NCBI RefSeq assembly: GCF_016545825.1
Contig: NC_052617.1
Location: forward strand, 1,064,001 to 1,128,000
Length of the DNA: 64,000 nt
Reading direction: 5' to 3'
Source of the DNA: Eucalyptus grandis
Lineage: Eukaryota; Streptophyta; Magnoliopsida; Myrtales; Myrtaceae
Shown here: positions 11,237 through 20,767 of the stretch, piece by piece
Layout: the number at the start of each line of letters is the position of its first letter
Numbering within the stretch: the first letter of the stretch is position 1
The notes under the pieces: generated by a model
Databases searched by the model: none
What the model was told of the DNA's origin: nothing
What the model saw: only the letters and a program-made list of their open reading frames with translations
Translations under genes and position numbers: made by a program

Positions 11237-12182
11237 CTAGCACGAGCACCTAGAGAGGGCGTGAATAGGTGCACAAACAATTTTTGCAAAATATAGTATA
11301 AAACTTTACTTTTGACCTGAGTCTGGATGAAATTAGACTTTATAGAGAAAATCAGACTCTAACAATTAAATAGAGTTACGGACAAAATAAAAGAGGTCAG
11401 AGAAGAGAATAAGAACACAAGGTTTATAGTGGTTTGGCTTAATTTAAGCCTACGTCCACTCTCCCGCACTGACAGCCTACCGGTTGGATTTTACTAAGAA
11501 TCAAAAGAGTTGTTACAGTATTACATCCTTGATTCCACAATGTAGAGACTCTGCTACACTTCCTCAAGGCCTCACTATGTCTAAACTCTCTTTTGAGTAC
11601 AAATTTTCGCTCAACAAATGAATCAGCAAAGAACAAGGAGTTTCAGACTTTGGAATTTATCTATCACGCATACACTCGAATAACCAGAGCATCTTCCTTA
11701 TATACTCCTCCATGCCTTTATATCTATTGGCACATTCCAAAGGAGCTCTTCCAATCTACTCGTTGGACAAAATCAATTAGGAAGATCTCGAGTTACTTAA
11801 GGAATGTGACGATAGCCCACTAATCCTGCTCACATATACAATCAGGATCTAGGTTTCTATAAGTAGAACCTTTCAAGTATACTTCGTCAATCAATGGATC
11901 CAATTTACTCGTATTGATTTCAAAACAAATAATAGATCTTGAGATGCTATCTCCAGCCGTGAGAACTTCTTTAGCCGCTCAAATCAAATCCTTAAAGAAA
12001 TACTCAATTCTGGATAAGTCTTCTTCGTCGGTCTAGAAACTGTCAATGAGAGTAGACTTTGAATCTTGAGTCTGGCGGTCTGGCAATCTTTAGACTTTGA
12101 CGGAAGAGTCTACAAATCTTCAGACTAGATTGATGGAAACGTTTTGTCAGCTTCAAAACAAATAATGAAGTTTTCTCCAACA
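11237..12182 (-). mobile_element. Second, directly adjacent LTR (LTR B, 946 bp)
   Basis: Same family and orientation as LTR A: it begins TGTTGGAGAAAACTTC at 12182 (minus), shares the CACTCTCCCGCACTGACAG-like block at 11458, and ends in CTCTAGGTGCTCGTGCTAG at 11237. By eye it is about 20-25% diverged from LTR A. It lacks the last few terminal bases of the LTR and has no PBS next to it, so it is the remains of another element or the product of LTR-LTR recombination. Confidence 0.75.
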
Positions 12183-13325
12183 AATTGCACTTTCCGTTCA
12201 CAAACTTAAACTCAAAAAATATTTTAATAATATACGAGATGAGATTGGCAAGAAATCTCTAACCCAAGTTGAAAATCTACTCATAAACTCTCCCTATAAA
12301 CACAGTTTTTGAATTTTACTTTCCCATGAAGATATCATATTTTATGAAAAGTCATTACATATAGTTAGTAAAATGTTCCTTCAGTAAAAAGAGATCAATT
12401 TGCCAATTACAAGCCTCACAAGAGAGTGAATCAATTAATTCAAATTCTATTTAATGTACGCATCACCAGCTAAAAAAGTTTAGAATTTGCAGAGTGCATA
12501 GGATGATGCTAGAAATCAATTGAACATGGCAAGGTCTACTTTGAATATCAAAACACATAAAGTGTTGGGCTATGCAACTATAAGTCCAAATGCCAGACCT
12601 AAAAAGTTTAGAGATCTAATTCGGTTTCTTTCCGAACGCTGGATGATAAAGTTGCTAATTACCCATTCTGAAGGGAACTAAAATAGGAAAATTAGAATGA
12701 AGCCAGTATATAAGCGCCGCATAGCCAAATAGGACGTGATTTAAAATGGACAAACATGTGAGATTATTTGTCAATATTACTAAGAACGTGCAAAGTTAAA
12801 TTTAGTATATTATACTCCAAATTCTCAGTCAACCAAGCATTGCAATTTGATATTGTATTCAATGGGCAAAAATGTAAATTAATTAAATAAAAATGATTTG
12901 TCTCGAATCAAAAAGATGCTTTCTCATCCATAAATTGTAAAAATCAAAACCTTTGGATTTTCTTCTTTGAAATAGATGCAAACATATTGTTTAATTCTTT
13001 TTTAAGAAGTGTGATCTTTCTTTAAATTTTAAGTGGATTACAAAATAGTTACATCTAGAATAATTATTTTCCATATTAAATATATTTAAAATTAATATTT
13101 CTAGTTATTTCATTTGTCATTTATTACTATAAACATTCGTTTAATATTATGATGTTAGATCTTACCTTGTATGCCTTAAAGATGAATTAAATTATGTTAT
13201 TTATTTCTTCATATTTTTTTTTTGGTAATAAATTGTGATTTTTTCATTGACATTATGTATTCAACTTATAAGGCAATCTATATGTTATTTATGTAAAATT
13301 TTCTATTCATAAAAAGTGGCCTTAT
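12183..13325. repeat. Upstream block of tandem unit A (copy 1 of segmental duplication)
   Basis: Closely matches 27396-28600: shared stretches include the ATATTTTAATAATATACGAG run (12217 and 27463), GCAGAGTGCATAGGATGATG (12490 and 27734) and ATAAGCGCCGCATAGC (12710 and 27954). No reading frame of interest. It precedes the first patatin-like locus just as its copy precedes the second, so it belongs to a tandem duplication of gene plus upstream region. Confidence 0.85.
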
Positions 13326-14104
13326 AAAGAAAGCACGCAAGCGTCACAATTCTAGGCGTCTTTTTGAATTGCAGAATCGGGGTTACCAACTGCATTAACC
13401 TCACATGTAATCTCGATGTGAGCCACAAAAATGAAGTAAGTAGTATTTTTACATTCGGCCTCTAGCCATCGGAAGACACATCATTGTTGGAACCACATTA
13501 CGCCTCTCATGTTAAGCCACGCATAAACAACCTAGACCCAATTGTAAGAAGTGCTATGTCCCTCCTCGTGACCCACAAATTAACTTCTCCAAAGCAAGAG
13601 ATACATTCCCCACTGCAAGAGGACCAGTGGTCCCCAAGTTAGAAAAAAGAACCTTGGCACGTTCATTGCACTTAATTATCATTAGCATATGATTGCCCTT
13701 TTACCGTTCAACGTCCAGCCATCTTTGAATTGCCTAAGAGGCAAACTCAAAGAGTTTTCCCCACCAAGCCTCCACCTGTGATGACCACGCGCAATTATGC
13801 ACTGTCAAGTCGGTGATGAACTCAGATGACTTGTGGATATGACAAAGATATGATAATGAATATTTTACACAACACCCATCAGTTGACCCTCTCGTTTCTG
13901 GAAGATCGATCCTGAACTTTTTCGGAGTGATACGATCTGACCCGTCACTTCAATCTCTTGTGGCTGCTTTTTTTGGCATCTCATTTCTCCTTTTGCCTAA
14001 CATTATACACGGAAAAAAGAAAATAGAGATATAGAGTTGAGAATCGGGCAATACATTTTTGTTATTTTATGAGACCTAAAAGGCACGCAGCAGGGGATGA
14101 GATG
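13326..14104. other. Intergenic; contains first copy of ~465-bp direct repeat (about 13640-14104)
   Basis: From about 13640 the sequence (CACGTTCATTGCACTTA, CAACGTCCAGCCATCTTTG, GACCACGCGCAATTATGC) recurs at 14127-14578. No gene seen. Confidence 0.8.
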
Positions 14105-14126
14105 CTTTAAATTTAAAGTGGTCCGT

Positions 14127-14578
14127 AAATTTAAAAAAAGAACCTTCGCACGTTCATTGCACTTAGTTAACAATAGCGTATGATTGCCCTTTTATCATTC
14201 AACGTCCAGCCATCTTTGAATTGCTTTGGAGGCAAACTCAGAGTTTTCCCCACCAAGTGACCACGCGCAATTATGCACTGTCAAGTCGGGGATGAACTCA
14301 GATGACTTGTGGATACGACAAAGATATGATAATAAATATTTTACACAACACCCTTCAGTTGACTTTCTCGTTTCTGAAAAATCGATCCTGAACTTTTTCA
14401 GAGTGATATGATCTTATCCGTCACCTCAATCTCCTATGACTACTTTCTTTGGCATCTCAATTCTCCTTTTGCCTAACATTATATGCGGGAACAAGGAAAC
14501 AGAGATATAGAGTTGCGAATCAGGCAACACTTTTGTTATTTTATAAACCCTGAAAAGCATGCTGCATGGGGATGAGAT
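14127..14578. repeat. Second copy of ~465-bp tandem direct repeat
   Basis: Matches 13640-14104 at roughly 85-90% by eye, including the ends (ATTTTTGTTATTTTAT and GGGGATGAGATG). A more diverged relative with the same landmarks is recognisable at about 29085-29390 in unit B, so the duplication postdates the split of the two patatin units or was lost from B. Confidence 0.8.
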
Positions 14579-14709
14579 GAGCCTTAACCGATCAAAAACG
14601 ATAGAGCAAGAAGAGCCTTTTAAGTTAGGCTTACGCGCGCTTCATCGCAGCACCATAGGAATGATAGGACGGTGATCAGAGCGACGATATGTATATAGCA
14701 CATTGTCTT

Positions 14710-15140
14710 TGAAGGCTTTATTAGTATTGGGCTTAAGGCCCGTCCGCCCAAGTTGGGCCCAGAAAGCCCGGCCCACGGGAATAGGGCCCGTGGAAAGAGA
14801 GAGGTATAAAAGGGAGGAGAGAGAGAGAGATTGCACCTGTTGGAAATAAACGTATGTACGCTTTTTCTCCCGCGCTCTCTCTCTTCTCAAAAGACAAAAA
14901 GAAGAACAGTAAGGCTCCGGCAATTTTTCTTCCCTTCATTGCTTCATCGGATCGAACAATGACAGATTTTCTTCCTCTAACGGCGTCGGTGTCTAATCTG
15001 TGGCTAAAAGGTACGCTCGAATCCGTGGTGTGCTTTAGGATCGGTGATACGTGTTGTTTTCCCGGGCTCGTCTTCCGCATCGATTTAGGGGTTCGATTCA
15101 GTGTTGAATCCGCGTTTTCGGGGATCCGTTATTCCCAACA
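14710..15140 (+). mobile_element. 5' LTR of Tnt1-type copia element (431 bp)
   Basis: Starts TGAAGGCTTTATTAG and ends ATTCCCAACA. A TATA box TATAAAAG at 14805-14812 is followed by a (GA)n tract at 14813-14831 and a transcribed leader. GGGCCC/GGCCCA motifs at 14736-14790 upstream of the TATA resemble plant site-II type promoter elements. Confidence 0.95.
14805..14812 (+). promoter_or_regulatory. TATA box of 5' LTR
   Basis: TATAAAAG in the middle of the LTR, followed by GGAGGAGAGAGAGAGAG. The same box occurs in the 3' LTR at 21946-21953. Confidence 0.75.
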
Positions 15141-15141
15141 T

Positions 15142-15153
15142 TGGTATCAGAGC
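15142..15153 (+). other. Primer-binding site, tRNA-iMet
   Basis: TGGTATCAGAGC, one base after the 5' LTR end, a perfect match to the standard plant copia PBS. Confidence 0.95.
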
Positions 15154-15866
15154 CCTAGTTCACGTTTTCCCGACTTGTTTGACATTTTTTGATTGATTTT
15201 TCGCAAAAGCAATTCGGCCGTACAGATCGGCGCGAGAAATCCCGACACCTGAGCGCTGTTCGGCCATTTTTCCGTGTTTTCGTAAGTTGAAATAAAATTA
15301 TAATGGCATAGGAAGAAAGGCGACGTCAAGACGAGTCTGGCGATACGTCAAGCGCCGCCAGGAGACGCCGCACGCGCCCACATGTGCGGCCGGAACCCGC
15401 TGCACGTGGGCGCGACGGGCCCGGAAGCGCTTGCTCACCCAGCGCGTGCGACACACGCGTCGGTCGGCGAACCGGCGCGTGCTCGCCGCCGACCGGCGAA
15501 CCGGCACGCGCCGGTCCGCGGACCAACGCGTGCTGATGTCACCCAACGGTCAGTAACCGCTAGGGTGACGTCATTGATGACGTTAGCACGGCGACGTTTC
15601 GTCGGGCGGTCACCGATCGGCGACCCGACCCGACCCGAAGGACGCCGGCACGCGCGCGGCGCATGCTAGATGACGTCTGCGTGACATCATCTCATGCACA
15701 CGTGCGGCACGTGTCGTCGGTTCGCCCGAACCGATTCGACTAGTCCGACCGGTCCGACGACCGACGACCGTTGACCGTTGACCGTTGACCGACGATCGTT
15801 GACCGTTGACCGTTGACCCCAAAAAAAAAGAGGAAAAGAATGTGTTTCTTTTTCAATTAAGTCTAT
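15154..15866 (+). promoter_or_regulatory. GC-rich leader with TGACGTCA and a six-copy TTGACC array
   Basis: From 15300 to 15830 the sequence turns markedly GC-rich, unlike the rest of the element. TGACGTCA (a bZIP site) is at 15566-15573, and TGACG/GATGACG words recur at 15577 and 15671. At 15771-15818 six TTGACC copies (W-box core) stand on the same strand at 7-bp spacing, with one 14-bp gap. A consensus-like 5' splice site (GTAAGT at 15281) and a pyrimidine-rich 3' splice site ending TTGCAG at 15911 suggest this stretch may be removed as an intron. Frames read through it are a result of high GC and are not counted as genes. Confidence 0.6.
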
Positions 15867-16304
15867 GTGGATTATAATGTGATCCCTTATTTTTTCTGCA
15901 TTTGTTGCAGGAACAATGCCTCCTCTGAGATTGCGCACACTATTTGCGCAGTTACCGATGAACAAAAGAATAGGCTGTCTAAGTTAATAGCTGAGCTGAC
16001 TGATCATCGATGGGAGAGTGAAGACTTAATTGATCATGTCCTTGAGGTCAATGAGAAGATTCAACAGGTCATTTGGAATGGTCGTCCTATGCCACAGTTA
16101 GAGATGGTGCGATTTTTCATAAACATTCTTTCACCTGTATGGCAAGATGTGTTGAATCGCATATGGGATGTCAACGGAGCTGCTTCCTATAAGAAAATTG
16201 TGATGGATTTTGTAAATGAATATTACTGTATTGTTACAAGGGAAAAGATCAAGAAATTGAACAAAAGAGGATCTTTCCCGGTTCGTGTGTTGGCTTGGTG
16301 TTAG
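15867..16304 (+). CDS. Leader reading frame of 145 codons, gag-like, in Tnt1-type copia element
   Basis: An open frame upstream of the true gag, in a region where copia elements usually carry no protein. After the probable splice site at 15911 the frame continues as a helical, Leu/Ile/Glu-rich sequence. It includes T-D-E-Q-K-N-R-L-S-K-L, then V-I-W-N-G-R-P-M-P and F-I-N-I-L-S-P-V-W-Q-D-V-L, a rhythm like the Gag core where a hinge is followed by I-L-x-L-P-x-x-W. It ends with a lysine-rich tail at 16304. I do not recognise it with certainty. It could be a captured gag fragment, an accessory protein or a host gene fragment. Codon choice looks like the gag that follows. If the upstream stretch is an intron, the start would be a different codon from 15867. 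Confidence 0.4.
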   Translation: MDYNVIPYFFCICCRNNASSEIAHTICAVTDEQKNRLSKLIAELTDHRWESEDLIDHVLEVNEKIQQVIWNGRPMPQLEMVRFFINILSPVWQDVLNRIWDVNGAASYKKIVMDFVNEYYCIVTREKIKKLNKRGSFPVRVLAWC

Positions 16305-16689
16305 ATGTATTGGCTGTTATCTTAGTTAAGTGTGCTTTGTGGACATCTTATGTATTGATTACTACCTAATTGTGTTAATTGAAAGCATTATTGTTTTATT
16401 GGATGTCTATTATATGTTGCTTTCTGTTATTGCTAGTTGCTGTGGGTAATTAGTTGTGGGTAGTTTTAGAAGAAGTTTTTGTAGCTTCATAGAATTGATT
16501 TTGCATAAGACAATTATATTGATGATAGTTTTAAGTTAGGATTTTGGAGGATGATTGGAAACATAGTGACCTTTTGATTCTGAAGCCTTACTTGAAATTA
16601 TTCATTAATATGATGGGTCTATGCAAATAGGGATGCATAAATGATAGGCATTAATAATTCGTGCATATATGTTTGATGTGTTCAGATCA
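16305..16689 (+). other. Leader segment before gag
   Basis: AT-rich, T-rich, no reading frame. It ends in GATGTGTTCAG at 16685, which looks like a 3' splice site immediately before the gag ATG at 16690. Confidence 0.5.
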
Positions 16690-17439
16690 ATGGCTTCAGC
16701 CACGAAGAGCATAGTTGCCGAGCTGAACAAAGGTGAAAAGCTCAATGGTGACAACTATGAGATATGGCACATGAAAATCCAATATGTGTTGGAAGAGCAA
16801 GAGGCACTTGAGGCTCTTAACCTGACCATGGTAGAACCTGAAGAAGGAAATACTGCACAGCACAAAAGAGATAAGGAAGCTTTTGCTGCATGGAAACGAA
16901 AGAACTCTCTTGCTCGCATCACGTTGCTGAGCAGCATGGAAAATGACGTCATGCGGGAGTTTCGGCGTTTTGACAATGCCAAGGAAATGTGGGAGGCATT
17001 GGCAGCTAGATTTGGTCATACTTCGGTGACTAGACTTAGGCAGCTCACTATCAGGTTTGACTCTTATAAGAAGCCTTATGGTCAGACTATGAAGCAACAT
17101 CTTAGAAAGATGTCAAACATGATAACTGAGCTGAAAGATGCTGGGCATGTCCTCACAGATGAGCAGCAAGTGCAAGCAGTGATTCGTTCCTTGCCTCGGA
17201 GTTGGGAGCATATGAAGGTGCACCTGACTCATAATGAAAATATCAAAACCTTTGAGGATGCAATGCGTCATCTTGAGCTGGAAGAGGACCGCTTGTTGGC
17301 GGCTAAGCCGGATGCTGAACTCTATCATGCTAGTTCTAGCTCACATGGAGCTTCGAGCTCCAAGCGCAGGCGCCCTAACTGGTTTGATAAAGGGAAAGGC
17401 AAGGAAGAAGGTCCTTCAGGGAAAAAAACCCTAGTTTAA
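16690..17439 (+). CDS. Gag of Tnt1-type copia element
   Basis: I choose the ATG at 16690 rather than the upstream one at 16669, because M-A-S-A-T-K-S-I-V is the usual copia Gag start and a splice-like CAG precedes it. The UBN2-type Gag core follows: K-L-N-G-D-N-Y-E-I-W at about residue 17, T-L-L-S-S-M, the A-K-E-M-W-E-A-L-A block, and I-R-S-L-P-R-S-W-E-H near residue 165. A lysine-rich tail precedes a stop at 17437. The frame then changes: the zinc knuckle and protease are in the next frame, and that frame has a TAG at 17432 next to an A7 run at 17422-17428. Gag and Pol are therefore disconnected by a probable one-base indel plus a nonsense change. It forms the particle shell. Confidence 0.9.
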   Translation: MASATKSIVAELNKGEKLNGDNYEIWHMKIQYVLEEQEALEALNLTMVEPEEGNTAQHKRDKEAFAAWKRKNSLARITLLSSMENDVMREFRRFDNAKEMWEALAARFGHTSVTRLRQLTIRFDSYKKPYGQTMKQHLRKMSNMITELKDAGHVLTDEQQVQAVIRSLPRSWEHMKVHLTHNENIKTFEDAMRHLELEEDRLLAAKPDAELYHASSSSHGASSSKRRRPNWFDKGKGKEEGPSGKKTLV

Positions 17440-18199
17440 CCAACATGAAAGAGGAAAGCCTCCTCGCATGAAGAAGCTTACAAGGGTGAAATGCTACAAC
17501 TGTGACAAGAAGGGTCACTATGCTCGCGACTGTCGTGAGCCAAAGAAGGTATGCACCCCTTGTACTTTTCAGAACTTTACTTATGTGTCGAGTTCTGTGT
17601 TCTTAATTGAGTCTAATCCTTTGTGGACTGTGGATTCAGGAGCGACGGACCATGTAGCGAAGGATAGAGGATCCTTCGTGGAATTCCAACGAGTACCAAC
17701 TGGAACTAAGTGGATCTATGTGGGAAACAACTCCAGAGCTGAAGTGAAATGAATTGGCACATGCCAACTAAATATGCGTGGTGGACACACTTTGTTCCTT
17801 CATGATGTGTTGTATGGTCCGGAGATTCGTCGGAATTTAGTGTATGTTTTAGTGTTGGTTAGACTAGGTTTTAATATGAACTTCTGTAATAGAGGTGTGG
17901 ATTTGTTTTTAGATACAAATTACTATGGTCATGGTTATTTTCTAGATGGTTTTATTGTATTAGATATTGATTATGTTAATGCTAATGTTTGTTATTCCCT
18001 TCTCACGTCTCCTAATAAATATGATAATGATGTGAATATGTGGCATGCTAGACTTGGTCACATTGGCCAACATCGTATCAATAGACTAGCCAAAGAGGGC
18101 TTGTTGGGCAATATTGAAAAAGTCGATTTGTCCATATGTAAGCATTGCCTAGAAGGGAAAACGACAAGGAAACCATTTGGAAAAGGAAAGAGAGCTTAA
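17440..18199 (+). pseudogene. Zinc knuckle, protease and GAG-pre-integrase of Tnt1-type copia element
   Basis: A CCHC knuckle C-Y-N-C-D-K-K-G-H-Y-A-R-D-C is at 17498-17539. The protease active site W-T-V-D-S-G-A-T-D-H-V is at about 17624. TGA at 17750-17752 interrupts it. The GAG-pre-integrase region at 17774-18199 has the M-W-H-A-R-L-G-H-I-G and I-C-K-H-C-L-E-G-K zinc-binding halves and ends at TAA 18197-18199. Both stops are in the same frame as the downstream integrase-RT frame, so they look like point mutations in one original frame. Confidence 0.9.
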
Positions 18200-20767
18200 T
18201 TTCCTCTGCATTTAATCCATTTTGATGTCTGTGGTCTAATGAATGTGAAAGGAAGGCATGGGGCTGTTTATTTCATTACTTTTATTGATGATTATACTCG
18301 ATTCGGATATGTCTATTTGATTTCTCATAAATCTGAAGCAATAAGTTGTTTTAAAAGGTTTATGAACCTGGTAGAGAATCAATTAGACAAGAAAATAAAA
18401 GCATTGAGATCCGATCGAGGTCGAGAATATTTATCTAATGAGTTCAGAAAATTATGTGATGAAAAAGGAATAGAAAGACAATTGTCTATTCCATATACTC
18501 CTCAACAAAATGGTGTTGCGGAGAGAAGAAACAGAACCCTACTGGAAATGGTTAGGTCCATGATGGCGCATGCTAACTTACCTATTACCTTTTGGAGTGA
18601 TGCGTTGTTAACTGCTGCCTATATACTTAACCGTGTGCCTTCCAAATCAGTTACTTCCACTCCATATGAGTTATGGACAGGTAGAAAATCGGACTTAAGT
18701 TTTCTTAAGCCATGGGGTTGTGCCGCCTATACACATGAGTCCTCTCACAAATTTGGGAAATTTGGTCCCAGAGGAAAGAAGAGTATTTTCATAAGGTACT
18801 CTGAACACTCGAAAGGATATGTGTTCATAGGTGAGCAGGAAAGTGGAAGTATAACTGAGTTTGAATCACGAGATGTCACATTCTTAGAGGATGAATTTCC
18901 TAAGAAGGGCGAAATAGGGGAAGATTGTTCCCTATTTGAGACCTTGGATCAGGATAATGATGTTAGTGGAGTTCGTCCAAGTGGGAGTAATATGAGAAGT
19001 AATGAATTAAATTCAACTCATTCTCAATTGCAACCACATGACGAGACGACATCATCATTACCTAATCCAAGTGGGAGCATGAATGGGGATGATGTGCAAA
19101 GTGTACAATCTCCCATACGGCGAACAAGTCGCCAAAGTATTCCCCGTCGACGTTTTGACATTGAAGGGGAAACTTTTACGGTTGCTCCACAAAATGAGGA
19201 TGAGCTAAGAAATATTAATGAGACTCTAAATTGCCCTAGTAAGGAAAAATTGATTAATGCAATGGAAGAGGAAATGGAGTCAATGAAATCAAACCAAGTC
19301 TGGGAACTGGTTGATCTTCCAAAAGGACGCAGAGCTATTGGGAACAAGTGGGTTCTCAAAATAAAGCGAAAGGCTGATGGCTCGATTGAAAGGCATAAGG
19401 CTCGCCTTGTGGCGAAGGGGTATAATCAACAGGAAGGAATTGATTATGAAGATACATTTTCTCCTGTAGTGAGATTTACCTCGATTCGCATTATTCTGGC
19501 AATAGTGGCTAGTCTGGATCTTGAGTTACATCAAATAGATGTAAAGACTACTTTCCTCAATGGAGAATTAGATGAAGAAATATATATGGAACAACCTGTT
19601 GGTTTCATAGTGAAAGGCCAAGAAGAAAAAGTATGTCGACTTTTGAGGTCGATATATGGTCTTAAGCAGTCATCAAGACAATGGTATATACGTTTTCATA
19701 ATGCCATAATGGCAAATGATTTTACAATGATTGATGAGGATCATTGTGTATATATCAAAAGATCCAAGGATCAATTTGTGATCATATCATTATATGTTGA
19801 TGATATACTAATTGCCGGAAGCAATATGGAATTTGTTAAGATTGTCAAGAGTTGGTTGTCTTCCAACTTTGAGATGAAGGACATGGGTGAGGCTGCATAC
19901 ATTCTTGGAGTTAAGATTTCAAGAGATCGCTTGAAGAGATCATTGTCTCTTTTGCAAGAAACCTATATAAATAAGGTTCTTGAACGATTTCGTATGCAAG
20001 ATTGTAAACCTATAGACACTCCTATTGCAAAAGGTGAAGGATTGAGCCATAGACTGTGTCTAAGGACTCCACAAGAGAAGGAACAAATGAAACATGTTCC
20101 TTATGCAAGTGTTGTTGGGAGCTTGATGTACGCTATGATGTGTACAAGACCCGACATATGTTTTGCAGTTGGAATGGTGAGCAGATACCAATCCAATCCA
20201 AGTCCAGCACATTGGAAGGCCGTTAAGAGAGTACTGAGATATCTGAAGGGAACTGCTGATTACAAGTTGAATTACCAAGGAAATGATCTGCGACTTGAAG
20301 GCTATTCAGATGCTGATTGGGGAGGAGATTTAGATGAAAGAAAATCTACCTTAGGATTTGCTTTCTTACTGAGCAATGGCGCCATATCATGGAGTAGTAA
20401 GAAGCAAACGTGCATAGCCTTATCCATGATGGAAGCTGAGTTCGTGGCATTATCAGTAGCAGTACAAGAAGCAATTTGGCTTAAGAGATTCTTGGATCAT
20501 TTAGGTGTTATTGAGAAAGCTGCAAATCAATTATTGGTTAACTGTGATAGCCAAGCAGCTATAGCATACACCAAAGATACAAAGTATCATGGCAAGACCA
20601 AACATATAGATACAAAGTATAACTTTGTAAAAGATATGGTTGCACGAAAGGATGTGAACTTACAATATATATCTACGCATAGAATGGTAGCAGATCCTAT
20701 AACAAAGCCAATACCTAGAGATGTGTTTTGTGGTCATGTAAAATCTCTAGGATTGCGTAGAGTTTGA
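18200..20767 (+). CDS. Integrase, reverse transcriptase and RNase H of Tnt1-type copia element
   Basis: One open frame of about 842 codons from 18239, with the integrase beginning slightly upstream. Integrase acidic residues are visible in F-I-D-D-Y-T-R-F-G (near residue 16), R-S-D-R-G-R-E-Y and Q-N-G-V-A-E-R-R-N-R-T (near residue 95). RT: W-V-L-K-I-K-R at about 375, the I-D-V-K-T-x-F-L-N-G block at about 435, and the catalytic Y-V-D-D at about 518. RNase H: S-D-A-D-W-G-G-D at about 690, S-W-S-S-K-K-Q-T and the terminal D-T-K-Y-N-F-V-K-D. The length is normal for this part of a copia Pol. Without a link to gag the product would not be packaged in cis. Confidence 0.95.
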   Translation, partial: FPLHLIHFDVCGLMNVKGRHGAVYFITFIDDYTRFGYVYLISHKSEAISCFKRFMNLVENQLDKKIKALRSDRGREYLSNEFRKLCDEKGIERQLSIPYTPQQNGVAERRNRTLLEMVRSMMAHANLPITFWSDALLTAAYILNRVPSKSVTSTPYELWTGRKSDLSFLKPWGCAAYTHESSHKFGKFGPRGKKSIFIRYSEHSKGYVFIGEQESGSITEFESRDVTFLEDEFPKKGEIGEDCSLFETLDQDNDVSGVRPSGSNMRSNELNSTHSQLQPHDETTSSLPNPSGSMNGDDVQSVQSPIRRTSRQSIPRRRFDIEGETFTVAPQNEDELRNINETLNCPSKEKLINAMEEEMESMKSNQVWELVDLPKGRRAIGNKWVLKIKRKADGSIERHKARLVAKGYNQQEGIDYEDTFSPVVRFTSIRIILAIVASLDLELHQIDVKTTFLNGELDEEIYMEQPVGFIVKGQEEKVCRLLRSIYGLKQSSRQWYIRFHNAIMANDFTMIDEDHCVYIKRSKDQFVIISLYVDDILIAGSNMEFVKIVKSWLSSNFEMKDMGEAAYILGVKISRDRLKRSLSLLQETYINKVLERFRMQDCKPIDTPIAKGEGLSHRLCLRTPQEKEQMKHVPYASVVGSLMYAMMCTRPDICFAVGMVSRYQSNPSPAHWKAVKRVLRYLKGTADYKLNYQGNDLRLEGYSDADWGGDLDERKSTLGFAFLLSNGAISWSSKKQTCIALSMMEAEFVALSVAVQEAIWLKRFLDHLGVIEKAANQLLVNCDSQAAIAYTKDTKYHGKTKHIDTKYNFVKDMVARKDVNLQYISTHRMVADPITKPIPRDVFCGHVKSLGLRRV

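Noticed and set aside
11593..11823. 76-codon frame similar to one at 10641-10862
   Set aside because: Both lie at the same position in adjacent LTRs A and B; the similarity is that of the LTRs and there is no sign of coding constraint.
15382..15822. Several long frames on both strands in the copia leader
   Set aside because: High GC makes stops rare; frames overlap on both strands and have Arg/Ala/Pro-biased composition with no motif.
17419..17439. A programmed frameshift site between gag and pol (A7 run)
   Set aside because: The target frame has a TAG at 17432 just after the run, and the needed shift does not fit a standard slippery heptamer; a one-base indel plus nonsense change is simpler.
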